64,000 nt of DNA from Terriglobales bacterium (GTDB taxonomy: Bacteria; Acidobacteriota; Terriglobia; Terriglobales; Acidobacteriaceae). The notes below the pieces were generated by a model that searched no databases, had not been told where the DNA came from, and saw only the letters and a list, made by a program, of their open reading frames with translations. Of the stretch, positions 46,262 through 54,866 are shown one piece after another; position 1 is the first letter of the stretch; each line of letters starts with the position of its first letter. The DNA lies in the NCBI GenBank assembly GCA_025934735.1, contig JAICWP010000007.1:62001-126000 (forward strand), read 5' to 3'. A program made the position numbers and the translations under genes.

Positions 46262-46495
46262 ATGGGCGGCAACAATGAATCCGAGTGCCGGGGAGCTCTG
46301 CAGCCGGGCCTCCTGGTGAAAGATCGGCTGGGTACCCGTAAGCGAATTACTGGCGTGAAGGATGACACTGTTTATTGGGAGTATGTCAATCAGCCGCCCG
46401 CAGGCGCACCCGCCCAGAACTCCACTCCCTACGAGGACTTTGCGGATAGCCACTTTGTGCTGCCCCAGAGCGGCCCCTCGCACGGAGCAGCTTAG
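46262..46495 (+). CDS. Small hypothetical protein
   Basis: A 77-residue polar protein starting at the ATG at 46262, with GGAAGGGA eight bases upstream. The frame is open further 5' but without a ribosome binding site. The middle 'LVKDRLGTRKRITGVKDDTVYWEYV' region (read in two parts: 'LVKDRLGTRKRITG' and 'VKDDTVYWEYV') resembles a small beta-barrel, and the end is Pro/Ser-rich. I do not recognise a family. Codon use matches neighbours and it sits 90 bases before an exported protein gene. Confidence 0.55.
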   Translation: MGGNNESECRGALQPGLLVKDRLGTRKRITGVKDDTVYWEYVNQPPAGAPAQNSTPYEDFADSHFVLPQSGPSHGAA

Positions 46496-46598
46496 GACAG
46501 CAGCTCCCGTCGCCCTCCGCGCCCCGCGAGCGCCATCCCCTGCATTTTCACTGTGCATCTATATACGTATCTTTGGGCGGTAAATGAGGAGGAAGCGT

Positions 46599-47006
46599 AT
46601 GCGCCGCGCGAGTTTAGCAGTTTCAGTGATGGTACTACTGGTTGGCCTGGCTGCATGGGCTGCTGATATTCCCATGGTCGCCAGTTCCCTGGTGCCGGCA
46701 GCGGCCGGCAAGCTCAGCTATGAGCATGATCGTAACGGCAACATCAAGTTCCACGTTTCCACCAAGAACCTGGCTGCTCCCAGTCAGCTAACCCCGGCTA
46801 AGAACGCCTATGTAGTGTGGATCGAGCCCCGCGATCAGCAACCGCAGAATGCGGGTGTGTTGACCGTCAACAACAACCTGGAGGGAAGTTTTTCCGGCAC
46901 CACTCCTCACAAGACCTTCAATGTAGTGGTCACGGCGGAAGATAACCCTACGGTCACGCAGCCCAGCGGACCGGAAATCCTTCACGGCACGGTTCAGGTG
47001 AGATAG
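46599..47006 (+). CDS. Small exported protein
   Basis: About 135 residues with a signal peptide ('RRASLAVSVMVLLVGLAAWA', cleavage near 'WAAD'). The mature part is a small beta-rich domain: 'GKLSYEHDRNGNIKFHVSTK', 'NAYVVWIEPRD' and 'HKTFNVVVTAEDNPTVTQPSG', similar in style to anti-sigma-associated or CHRD-like beta sandwiches, but no family is certain. GAGGAGGAAG lies just before the ATG at 46599, so I prefer it to the ATG at 46584. It is followed by a terminator-like hairpin. Confidence 0.7.
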   Translation: MRRASLAVSVMVLLVGLAAWAADIPMVASSLVPAAAGKLSYEHDRNGNIKFHVSTKNLAAPSQLTPAKNAYVVWIEPRDQQPQNAGVLTVNNNLEGSFSGTTPHKTFNVVVTAEDNPTVTQPSGPEILHGTVQVR

Positions 47007-47018
47007 TAAAACTGCAAA

Positions 47019-47062
47019 CCGGCGGACGGCAGCCGCAACACTGCTCTCCGCCGGCTTCTTTG
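47019..47062 (+). terminator. Probable terminator after the small exported protein gene
   Basis: Stem CCGGCGGA/TCCGCCGG (47019-47026 with 47047-47054), 20-base loop, then CTTCTTTGTT. The long loop and mixed tail make it weaker than the one at 6753. Confidence 0.6.
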
Positions 47063-47105
47063 TTAAGCCACTGAAGCCCGACTTTCTCAATTCCAGGTCA
47101 GCAGT

Positions 47106-47552
47106 TCAGGCAGCAACCTTGCGGCGGGCAAACTTGCGCGCGCGCTCCAGCGGAGTGGGCTGGGCCACAGGAACACTGGCTGGCCACGGCTCTTCCACTC
47201 CCATGAGCGCCAGAGCGCCGCCCAGCAGGGCCATGTTTTTGGTGAAATTGATCATCTCCGCCTGGCGCTGTCCGGGTTCCTGCTGTCTCCAAAAGTCATG
47301 CATTAGAGGCGACACCCCTGCCAGGAAACCCATAACCGCAAGCGTGCCCAGCTTGGGCTTTACCCCCAGCAGAATACTGGCTCCTCCGATCACGAGCGCT
47401 GCGCCCGTGGCCGGCACCGCAATATCGGGCATGGGAACCCTCTTGGAAGCGGCGTATTGAGAGAGCATCTTGCGATCCAGAAAATGGTGGATGCCGCTAT
47501 AGAGAAAGTAACCGCCGAATACGAGGCGACCGAGCAGAAACGGAGCTTTCAT
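47106..47552 (-). CDS. DoxX family membrane protein
   Basis: A 148-residue four-helix membrane protein with the DoxX start 'LGRLVFGGYFLYSGIHHFLD', 'GAALVIGGASILLGVKPKLG', 'LAVMGFLAGVSPLMHDFW' and 'NFTKNMALLGGALALMG'. DoxX proteins are linked to thiol or oxygen stress in the membrane. It has no partner beside it: the neighbour upstream on the same strand is the GH30 gene, about 90 bases away with no shared role evident. The C terminus is a basic cytoplasmic tail (RARKFARRKVAA). Confidence 0.87.
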   Translation of the reverse strand: MKAPFLLGRLVFGGYFLYSGIHHFLDRKMLSQYAASKRVPMPDIAVPATGAALVIGGASILLGVKPKLGTLAVMGFLAGVSPLMHDFWRQQEPGQRQAEMINFTKNMALLGGALALMGVEEPWPASVPVAQPTPLERARKFARRKVAA

Positions 47553-47640
47553 GCAATGAACCTCCTCTGGATGGCTGCTGAGATTCGCTGCCTCACACCC
47601 GTGTTGCCTGCTCTCTGCCGCGCGCGTTGCCGGCTGGAAC

Positions 47641-49074
47641 TCAACTCCAGGCTAGGGTCGTGATTGAATCCTGCTCCAAAGAAATTTGAGCGACGCTGCC
47701 GCCCAGGCGCATGCTTAAGGCTCGTGCCGAACCAGGATTGGTGAGCACCAGCACGCTGCTTCCGTTGGGATTCTCAAAAGCTACGTGGTCCACCTCGGCA
47801 CTGGGACTTTGCGATTCGAACCGATATGCCCCGCGTTGCACCGAGCGCGAGAAGTGGGCGAATGCCCAATACTGTCCGCTCCGGGTGATCGCCTTGGCTT
47901 GCGAATGAATGGTTACCAGCCCACCACAGGAAAAGGGTCCGATGTTCGGCCGTCCCTGTTCGTCCAAAGCCAGGTTCCAGCCCGTGAGCGAGCTACACCA
48001 ATTGCGCAGGGCGCCGGTGAAGGCCTGCCCCCATTTGCTCCAGTCGGTGGCGTAGTCTGGACTGGTGTAGTCCGGTCCGCCTTCCGTCCAGTGCATTTGG
48101 GCTTCGGGATGATATTGGTGTGCGCGGCTGACCATTTCGGGTTCCCCGACGTATCCGTGCCAGGCCACGGCATTGCAGTACTTGCGCAGGTTGGGATCGT
48201 CGAGTTCGCAGACAGCGCGACCCCACAAGTTGTAGTTGTGGTCCAGAATCCAGATCTTCGTGTCCAAGCCGTTTTTCCGCAGTAGCGGGCCCAGATGCTG
48301 GCCCACGAACTCGATCTCATACTCCTGCGGCCAGATGCAGGCGGGCATGCGTCCGTCCTGGTCGGTATCCACCTCGTTCTGGGGAGTCACCGCCTGCACC
48401 GGTACTCCCGCCGCACCATAAGCCTGGAGAAACTTGAGGAAATATTGCGCATAGGCGCCCAGATAGCGGCGGCGCATGGACCCGCCGAGCATCGAGCCGC
48501 CGGCTTTCATCCAGCCGGGCGGGCTCCAAGGGGAAGAAAACAAAAATAAGTCGGGATTCGCCTGCCGGGCCAGGCGCAACATAGGCAAAACGTAGGCGCG
48601 GTCATGTTCGATGGAAAAACGCGTTATCTCCGTGTCGGGCTCCCCCTCGTCGAAGCTGTAGGCCTCCCGTGAGTAGTCGCTGGAGCCGATGCAGGTACGG
48701 CAAACGTTCAGTCCCATTTCCGCGGGGTGAAAGAGGTCGTGAAACAGTTCCTCTCGGGCGGTAGATGGTAGCTGGTTGAACATGTAGCAGGCCGCATCCG
48801 TTAAGGCGGCGCCAAACCCCAGGATCTCCTGACACCGCTTTTGCGGCTGGAGAACGATGGCGTTGCGCTCCTGCGCGCCCGCCACCGGCCGCCAAACGAG
48901 TGGCGCTGCCGCGCGAAAGTATCCCTGCGGCGAGGTGATGCGGACCGAAATGGCGCCGCCGGAAATGCCCTGGTCGCTGACAGCAAATGATGAAGGCAAG
49001 ACATCGGCGACTGCCGCGGTAGCGATTCCAGCGGTGGTCACCTTGAGAAACTGGCGGCGAGTTGGATGTCCCAC
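47641..49074 (-). CDS. Tat-exported glycoside hydrolase family 30 enzyme
   Basis: A retaining GH30 glycosidase (glucosylceramidase/beta-1,6-glucanase/xylanase fold). The Tat signal 'HPTRRQFLKVTTAGIATAAV' exports it. 'QEILGFGAALTDAACYMFN' starts the barrel; the acid/base Glu is in 'AVTPQNEVDTDQDG' and the nucleophile Glu in 'MHWTEGGPDYTS'. A C-terminal beta-sandwich follows. No ATG is available: GTG at 49074 gives a compact Tat signal and is preferred, while a TTG at 49110 would add 12 residues across a C8/G8 run (49085-49092). It is divergent from the TonB receptor, suggesting joint use of a polymeric glucan or xylan. Confidence 0.87.
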   Translation of the reverse strand: MGHPTRRQFLKVTTAGIATAAVADVLPSSFAVSDQGISGGAISVRITSPQGYFRAAAPLVWRPVAGAQERNAIVLQPQKRCQEILGFGAALTDAACYMFNQLPSTAREELFHDLFHPAEMGLNVCRTCIGSSDYSREAYSFDEGEPDTEITRFSIEHDRAYVLPMLRLARQANPDLFLFSSPWSPPGWMKAGGSMLGGSMRRRYLGAYAQYFLKFLQAYGAAGVPVQAVTPQNEVDTDQDGRMPACIWPQEYEIEFVGQHLGPLLRKNGLDTKIWILDHNYNLWGRAVCELDDPNLRKYCNAVAWHGYVGEPEMVSRAHQYHPEAQMHWTEGGPDYTSPDYATDWSKWGQAFTGALRNWCSSLTGWNLALDEQGRPNIGPFSCGGLVTIHSQAKAITRSGQYWAFAHFSRSVQRGAYRFESQSPSAEVDHVAFENPNGSSVLVLTNPGSARALSMRLGGSVAQISLEQDSITTLAWS

Positions 49075-49145
49075 TCCTGTAGTTCCCCCCCCTTTTAGTC
49101 TCCTTAGCAAAGCAGCGAGATTGCTTCAAGGCCGACTGCTTTCTC

Positions 49146-49161
49146 TGTGACGTATGTCACA
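49146..49161. promoter_or_regulatory. Perfect CRP-type palindrome between GH30 and TonB receptor genes
   Basis: TGTGA-CGTATG-TCACA, identical to the CRP half-site consensus TGTGA-N6-TCACA. On the plus strand a TAGACT -10-like hexamer at 49183-49188 would put the start near 49195, placing the palindrome centre at -41.5, the class II activator position. On the minus strand it lies 72 bases before the GH30 start. Confidence 0.7.
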
Positions 49162-49235
49162 GAACGATGTATCATTTCATTCTAGACTTATCCCGCAAGA
49201 CTCCCCCAGAAACTGTTTACCAGGAGACCTCTTTC

Positions 49236-52200
49236 ATGGCGCCACTTTGCCTCCTTTCCGGCAGAAGCCGGACGTACTTCAGTGTGCTTGCAATCACCTT
49301 ATTTTGCTGCGCCGCAGTGGTCGCGCAGGTCACTTCCGGCGCCATCTTTGGCCAGGTAAAGGACTCCAGCGGCGCTTACATCAGCAAAGCCCAGGTAAGC
49401 ATCACCAGCCCGGCAATCGGCGTGACCCGCAGGGTCACCACCTCGGAGGACGGCGGCTTTGTCGCTCCCAACCTCCCCCCGGGAACTTACAACATCACCA
49501 TTGACTCTCCCGGTTTCAAGCAGTTGGAAAAGAAGAATGTGATTCTCAGCGCCACCGACAGGCTGAATGCGGGGGAATTCGTGTTGGAGGTCGGGGCCAC
49601 GGCGGAATCTGTCACCGTAACCGCCGATGCCGGCCAACTGCAATTACAGACCAATTCGGGCGAGCGCTCGGACCTGGTCACCAACAAGCAGTTGAACGAT
49701 CTGGCCCTTAACGGCCGCAACGTGCTGGACATGGTGAAGCTGGTGCCCGGTGTTATCAGCAGTCTGGACGGTTCAGCCTCCGGCTTGTGCTGCGTTGACC
49801 AATTCAACATTAATGGCACCCGCGCCAACCAGCATGAGTACACCATTGACGGGGCTTCCAACGTGGATACCGGGAACAACGGCGCCCTGCACGTGACCAT
49901 CAATCCCGATGCCATCTCAGAAGTAAAGATCCTTACCTCCAACTACCAGGCCGAATTCGGCAAAGCGGGAGGCGGACAAATCATCGTCAGCACCAAGAGC
50001 GGGACCAACCAATTCCACGGCGAAGCTCGTTTCTTCCACCGCAACGAAGGCCTGAACGCCAATAACTGGTTCGCCAACAATACGGACCCGAAGACACCCA
50101 TCGCTCTTTATCGTTACAACTACTTCGGGTACCAATTCGGCGGCCCTGTGCTCATCCCGGGCACCGGTTTCAATAAAAATAAGAACAAGCTCTTCTTTTT
50201 CTGGAGCCAGGAATATTACCGGCAGTTGATTCCGTCGGGAGATGTGCTGCAAGTGCGAATGCCCACGGCGCTGGAGCGGCAGGGCGACTTCTCGAAGACC
50301 GTGGACGGCAACGGCAACCCGCTTACCATCTATAACCCGGCGACTGGGCTACCCTTCGCCGGCAACAAGATTGATCCCAACAGCCTCAACCCGGCTCAGC
50401 AGGCGGTCTTTAGCCAGGTTTCCAATGTTCTCTCTCTGTATTCTCTGCCCAATATCAGCGGCAATCCCGCGTATAACTACTCCACCCAGCTTTCCTACAG
50501 CAATCCCCGGCGGGAGGACATCCTGCGCGTGGATTACCAAATCAACGACAGAAACCGTTTTTATGGTCACTGGATCAACAACGCCGACACTTCGCGCTCG
50601 CCTATGGAGACGTGGAACCTCAACTGCATGGGGCAACTGCAGTATCCGGGTGGCTGCCTGAGCAAACAGCCGAGTTGGAACGTTTCCGCGAACCTGGTCA
50701 GCACCATCACTCCCACGCTGCTGAACGAAGCCTCCATCGGACCGAGCGTGGTCCGCGCCACCACCACCGGCAACAACGGAAACGTCTCCCGCGGCGTTAA
50801 CGGGATTTCCCTACCCATGCTCTACCCGGTCACACCCAGCACCCCGGTTCCGGACTTCAGCTTTCAGGGCAACAACAACATCAACTATCCCTGGTCCTAC
50901 CTGGGTGCAAATCCCTGGTTCCAGGCCAATACCACCATCAACTTCAATGACAACCTCACCAAGGTTTTCAACAAGCACACGCTGAAGGCCGGCATTTTTG
51001 TGCAGCGGGCCCGCAAGGACCAGATTGCGTGGGGCAATTACAACGGGCAGGCGACATTCGACAACTGCGCTACTTCCAGCGATCCTGCGGGCTGCAGCGA
51101 TCCGTTGACCGGCAACGCCTACGCCAGCGCGCTGCTGGGCAATTTCCGCAGCTTCGACCAAACCAGCGCCCGCCCCGTGGGCTTCTTCCGCTACACCAAC
51201 CTGGAGTTCTACGGGCAGGACACCTGGAAAGCTACCCAGCGCCTGACCCTCGATTACGGCCTGCGCTTTGCCTGGTACCAGCCGCAATACGATGCCAAGA
51301 ACCAGCTCGCCATTTTCGATCCTGCCAGCTATGACCCCAGTAAAGCGGTGCGCCTCTATTTGCCTGCGGTAAGCGGCGGCGCCTATGATCCGGCGAACCC
51401 CGGCAACATTCTCGACGGTTCCCTGGTCGGCACCATTGTGCCAAACAGCGGCGACTTGACCAATGGCATGCACTTCGCTTCCAGCGGCTACTACCGTGGC
51501 GGCTGGCGGAGCCGTGGAATCATGCCCGAACCGCGGCTCGGCTTCGCCTACGAATTAACCAGCGATCACAAAACAGTTCTGCGGGGCGGCGCCGGCATGA
51601 TGCATGACCGGATCCAGGGCAACCTGATTTTTAACCCCGTGTTTAATAACCCTGCCAACGTGGTCACACCTACCGTGCTTAACGGCAATCTGGTCAATCT
51701 ACCCAACTTGGCTTCGCAAGGGAGCGTTCCGACGTTTGGCGGCATTCTCGGAGCTGACAAGAATGGCCAAGTACCCACCGTCTACAACTTCAGTTTGGGG
51801 GTCCAGCGCGAAATTGGCGAAGGAACCACGATTGATGTCGCTTATGTAGGATCGCTTTCGCGGCACCTGGTGACGCAGCGTGATATCAACGCCATTCCCT
51901 ATGGCACCGACTTCACCCGCGCCGCTCAGGATCCTTCCAAGTACTCGGGCGGTGTGGTGCCCGCTGTGGAGGCTAACCTTCCGGCGGCTTACGCTCAGGC
52001 CGGCTTCAACTACAGCGGCGATAACGCCTACGATACTGAGTTCCTGGTCCCCTACAAGGGCTACAGCAACATCAGCTACTACAAATTCGATGGCACCTCG
52101 AATTACAACTCGCTGCAAGTCTCGGTGCAACGGCGCTTCACGAAAGCGCTGACCTTTGGCGCCGCCTACACTTGGTCCAAGGCGATGACCACGGCCAGCG

Positions 52201-52910
52201 CCGATCAGGACACCGTCGATCCCTGGAACCCTCGCGGGCTCGATTATCGGGCGGCTGACTGGGACCGCACCCATGTGCTGGTCTTCAATTACGTTTACAA
52301 CCTGCCCAATGTCAGCCAGCACTTCGGCGCGCCCAAGTGGCTGTCTTACATCACGGATAACTTTCAGTTGTCAGGCATTTCCACTTTCGAAACTGGCCAA
52401 CCCCTGGACACCAGCCTCTGGATTCCGGCCAATTTGTACACCGGCTCGAACCAGTGGGGCTTGATTCCGCCAGCTTATTTTGCCGCCACCAGTGGCGTGA
52501 ACCACAGCGTGGGCACGTCTAAGTTTGATCCGGCGGCCTTCATCTCCACTATTCCTGTGGGCTCTGCCGTCCTTGGCCGGAGCACCACCCTGCGCGGCGG
52601 CGGCCTGCAGAACTGGGATATGTCCCTGTTCAAGAACATCCCCTTGGGCTCCAATGAGCAGCGCTACCTGCAGCTGCGTTTGGAAGCCTTCAACATATTC
52701 AACCATCCCAATTTTCAAGGGGTGAACCTGGGCAACTGGCAGGTGAACTCGCCTACGGGCAACACGCCGGCGCAATTGGTTCTCAACACCCGGCCGGTGG
52801 ACCAGCCCATCAATCGCGACTATGGCACCTACTTCGGCGAGTACAACAGCCAGTACTCCGGACCTGGCGGCCCGCGCGTGCTCCAGTTGGCGGTGAAACT
52901 GTACTTCTAA
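49236..52910 (+). CDS. TonB-dependent receptor with N-terminal carboxypeptidase-regulatory domain (Oar-like)
   Basis: A 1,224-residue outer-membrane transporter. The signal peptide ('TYFSVLAITLFCCAAVVAQ') is followed by a CarboxypepD_reg sandwich ('GAIFGQVKDSSGAYISKAQV', 'GGFVAPNLPPGTYNITIDS'), a plug domain ('LALNGRNVLDMVKLVPGVIS', 'FNINGTRANQHEYTIDGAS', 'AEFGKAGGGQIIVSTKSG') and a large barrel ending 'VLQLAVKLYF'. This is the usual acidobacterial form. The ATG at 49236 was chosen for its CAGGAGA ribosome binding site and signal peptide; the frame is open from 49167. It probably imports oligosaccharides with help from the divergent GH30 enzyme. Confidence 0.93.
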   Translation: MAPLCLLSGRSRTYFSVLAITLFCCAAVVAQVTSGAIFGQVKDSSGAYISKAQVSITSPAIGVTRRVTTSEDGGFVAPNLPPGTYNITIDSPGFKQLEKKNVILSATDRLNAGEFVLEVGATAESVTVTADAGQLQLQTNSGERSDLVTNKQLNDLALNGRNVLDMVKLVPGVISSLDGSASGLCCVDQFNINGTRANQHEYTIDGASNVDTGNNGALHVTINPDAISEVKILTSNYQAEFGKAGGGQIIVSTKSGTNQFHGEARFFHRNEGLNANNWFANNTDPKTPIALYRYNYFGYQFGGPVLIPGTGFNKNKNKLFFFWSQEYYRQLIPSGDVLQVRMPTALERQGDFSKTVDGNGNPLTIYNPATGLPFAGNKIDPNSLNPAQQAVFSQVSNVLSLYSLPNISGNPAYNYSTQLSYSNPRREDILRVDYQINDRNRFYGHWINNADTSRSPMETWNLNCMGQLQYPGGCLSKQPSWNVSANLVSTITPTLLNEASIGPSVVRATTTGNNGNVSRGVNGISLPMLYPVTPSTPVPDFSFQGNNNINYPWSYLGANPWFQANTTINFNDNLTKVFNKHTLKAGIFVQRARKDQIAWGNYNGQATFDNCATSSDPAGCSDPLTGNAYASALLGNFRSFDQTSARPVGFFRYTNLEFYGQDTWKATQRLTLDYGLRFAWYQPQYDAKNQLAIFDPASYDPSKAVRLYLPAVSGGAYDPANPGNILDGSLVGTIVPNSGDLTNGMHFASSGYYRGGWRSRGIMPEPRLGFAYELTSDHKTVLRGGAGMMHDRIQGNLIFNPVFNNPANVVTPTVLNGNLVNLPNLASQGSVPTFGGILGADKNGQVPTVYNFSLGVQREIGEGTTIDVAYVGSLSRHLVTQRDINAIPYGTDFTRAAQDPSKYSGGVVPAVEANLPAAYAQAGFNYSGDNAYDTEFLVPYKGYSNISYYKFDGTSNYNSLQVSVQRRFTKALTFGAAYTWSKAMTTASADQDTVDPWNPRGLDYRAADWDRTHVLVFNYVYNLPNVSQHFGAPKWLSYITDNFQLSGISTFETGQPLDTSLWIPANLYTGSNQWGLIPPAYFAATSGVNHSVGTSKFDPAAFISTIPVGSAVLGRSTTLRGGGLQNWDMSLFKNIPLGSNEQRYLQLRLEAFNIFNHPNFQGVNLGNWQVNSPTGNTPAQLVLNTRPVDQPINRDYGTYFGEYNSQYSGPGGPRVLQLAVKLYF

Positions 52911-52923
52911 ATTGTGCGCATCG

Positions 52924-52959
52924 AGAAGCCCGCGGCTTATGGCCCGTGGGCTTCTTCTT
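52924..52959. terminator. Intrinsic terminator between the TonB receptor and the M48 protease gene
   Basis: Stem AGAAGCCCGC/GTGGGCTTCT (52924-52933 with 52946-52955; one G-T pair), loop about 12 bases, then TCTTG on the plus strand. It lies 14 bases after the receptor stop and 13 before the end of the convergent gene, so it could serve both. Confidence 0.75.
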
Positions 52960-52971
52960 GTAGGACGAGAC

Positions 52972-54465
52972 CTACTGCAGCTGCAGGCTCTGCAGCATGC
53001 GGTCATAAGTGGATTTCAGCCGGCTAAAGTCTTTTTGCGGCGCAACAAAAATCAGATATACCAGCTGATTGTTAGGGCCGGCCACCGTGACCAGCCGATC
53101 CTGCTCGCGCAGCGGCTGCCCGTTCTTCTGAATGGGCGAATTCCCCATCAGCATCTGCGAGCGTCCATCCATGCCATTGATCTGCATATTGCTGGTTGAT
53201 CCTGAAGCCTGTAGGCCGGGGTTGTTCTGTTCCATGTTTTGAACCAGCGCCTGCGTGGCCTGGTCCAGCGAAGCGCCGCTGGGCATTTGCGCCGCTCCCA
53301 TTACCACGCCATACGCAACCGCTCCCTCGGAGACCGCCACTTGGGGGGCAATGGTCAGCCCATTCTGGCTGCTCGCTGCCTGCCAGTTGCTGGGATAAGA
53401 AATGCTGAGGCCGTTCTGCTGATACTGGGTGTAACTGCCGCTGGGCTTCACCTGGCTATAGGAAACTTTTTGTAAGGTGGCATTGGCGGCTGCCGCCCCA
53501 CTCTGTCCTGAAGGCGAGGTCGAGGACGCTGGCAGGTTCTTGGGAACGGCGCCCGTCTGCTGGTTTTGCCGCGCCCACGTTCCGTTCTTGGCTCCCTGAC
53601 CAATCTGCTGCGCCGTGTAGGCTTTCACCTTCGAAGCAGCCTGCTTGGCGGCGACAAAAGCCGGGCTGTTGTCCTGGTATTGCTTGGGCGGCCAGTCCTT
53701 GATCTCGTTTTCCACGGCCTGTACGCGATTCCCCGGGTTGGGGTGGTCGCTGAGGAATTGCGGACCACCGGCGCCACCTTCTTTCTCCAGCTTCTGGAAG
53801 AATTCGGCCATAGCTTTGGCGTTGTAGCCTGCCTTCCAGAGGATGATGGCGCCCACCGCATCGGCCTGCGCTTCATCGCCGCGCGAGTACTTCATGCTCC
53901 ACATGCCGCCGGCAATCTGGCCGCCCATGGCGGCAATGGCGCCGCCAACACCTCCGACCATGGACCCAAGAATCTGGCCCAGTCCAGCCAGAATGCTCGG
54001 ACCCATATTCTGCTTCATCTGCTTGGCCGAGTGCTGCATATACACGTGCGACATCTCGTGGGCCATTACCCCGGCCAGTTCGGCCTCATTGTCGGCGGCC
54101 GTAATCGTGCCCACGTTGATGAAGATGGGCCCGCCCGGCAATGCAAAGGCGTTGATCTCCTTCTGCTCGATCACATGAAACTGGTAGGGCCACGTGTACT
54201 GCTGCGGGATCACCTTTTCCAGCTTTTTCCCCAGCTGCTGCACGTATTGGGTCACCGGACTGGAGTCGGGCAGCACCGGCATTTGCTGGTACACCTGACC
54301 CATGGCCTTCAGCCCAAGCTGCTCCTGCTGCTGTTTGCTGAGGGAAACGTTGCCGGGGTTAGGTAGTTCCGGGGTGTGTACAGCGCCCCACATCCAACCC
54401 GGTTCGGCGATTAGAAGCGCGAGAAGAAGCGCCAACAAGCGTGGCGCCAGCTTACGTTCTTTCAT
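52972..54465 (-). CDS. Exported M48 family metalloprotease (BepA-like)
   Basis: A 497-residue periplasmic zinc protease. A signal peptide precedes the peptidase domain with 'GVMAHEMSHVYMQHS' (HExxH, residues 136-140) and the third ligand Glu198 in 'SRGDEAQADAVG'. 'NAFALPGGPIFINVGTI' is the usual M48 strand. The C-terminal 230 residues, after a Gln/Ser/Pro-rich linker, form a separate domain ('YQQNGLSISYPSNWQAAS', 'VTVAGPNNQLVYLIFVAP') instead of the TPR domain of E. coli BepA. Members of this family control outer-membrane protein assembly, in line with the TamA/TamB pair upstream. Confidence 0.9.
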   Translation of the reverse strand: MKERKLAPRLLALLLALLIAEPGWMWGAVHTPELPNPGNVSLSKQQQEQLGLKAMGQVYQQMPVLPDSSPVTQYVQQLGKKLEKVIPQQYTWPYQFHVIEQKEINAFALPGGPIFINVGTITAADNEAELAGVMAHEMSHVYMQHSAKQMKQNMGPSILAGLGQILGSMVGGVGGAIAAMGGQIAGGMWSMKYSRGDEAQADAVGAIILWKAGYNAKAMAEFFQKLEKEGGAGGPQFLSDHPNPGNRVQAVENEIKDWPPKQYQDNSPAFVAAKQAASKVKAYTAQQIGQGAKNGTWARQNQQTGAVPKNLPASSTSPSGQSGAAAANATLQKVSYSQVKPSGSYTQYQQNGLSISYPSNWQAASSQNGLTIAPQVAVSEGAVAYGVVMGAAQMPSGASLDQATQALVQNMEQNNPGLQASGSTSNMQINGMDGRSQMLMGNSPIQKNGQPLREQDRLVTVAGPNNQLVYLIFVAPQKDFSRLKSTYDRMLQSLQLQ

Positions 54466-54557
54466 AGTCAGAATGATACAGATGCGGGAAACGCGCAGCT
54501 AGGATTCCCAAGGTTGGGAGGTGAAGGCTAAGTCCTTTGTCTTAAAGCGGGTCGCGG

Positions 54558-54752
54558 TCAGACCTTGATGGACCGGCGCCACTTGGCGTGCAGCCAAACC
54601 ATAATGCCGAGGGCACACACTTCGAGCGGCCCGGGCTGGGTGATGCTGAAATCCCAGAGCGAACTCGTATTTTGTGTGGCCACACGCGCCGCCCAAATAA
54701 TCCCGCCGGCGGCTACCAGGCTGCCCGCGCGCTCCTCGAAATTGATGCGCAT
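54558..54752 (-). CDS. Small membrane protein, hypothetical
   Basis: A 64-residue protein starting 'MRINFEERAGSLVAAGGIIW' with two probable membrane segments ('AGSLVAAGGIIWAARVA' and 'PLEVCALGIMVWLHAKW') and a basic end. There is no strong ribosome binding site. Codon use looks coding in this frame. No family recognised; the other small open frames in this stretch look less likely. Confidence 0.45.
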   Translation of the reverse strand: MRINFEERAGSLVAAGGIIWAARVATQNTSSLWDFSITQPGPLEVCALGIMVWLHAKWRRSIKV

Positions 54753-54866
54753 ACGTCCGCGATGCTAACGCGTGAGGGGGAAAACCACTAATTACCGTCG
54801 TGCTAGCTCGTTCAGGCTAGTCCCGCTTTTGATTTCAAAAGTCCAGACCGATGGAGAGGCCGCTCC

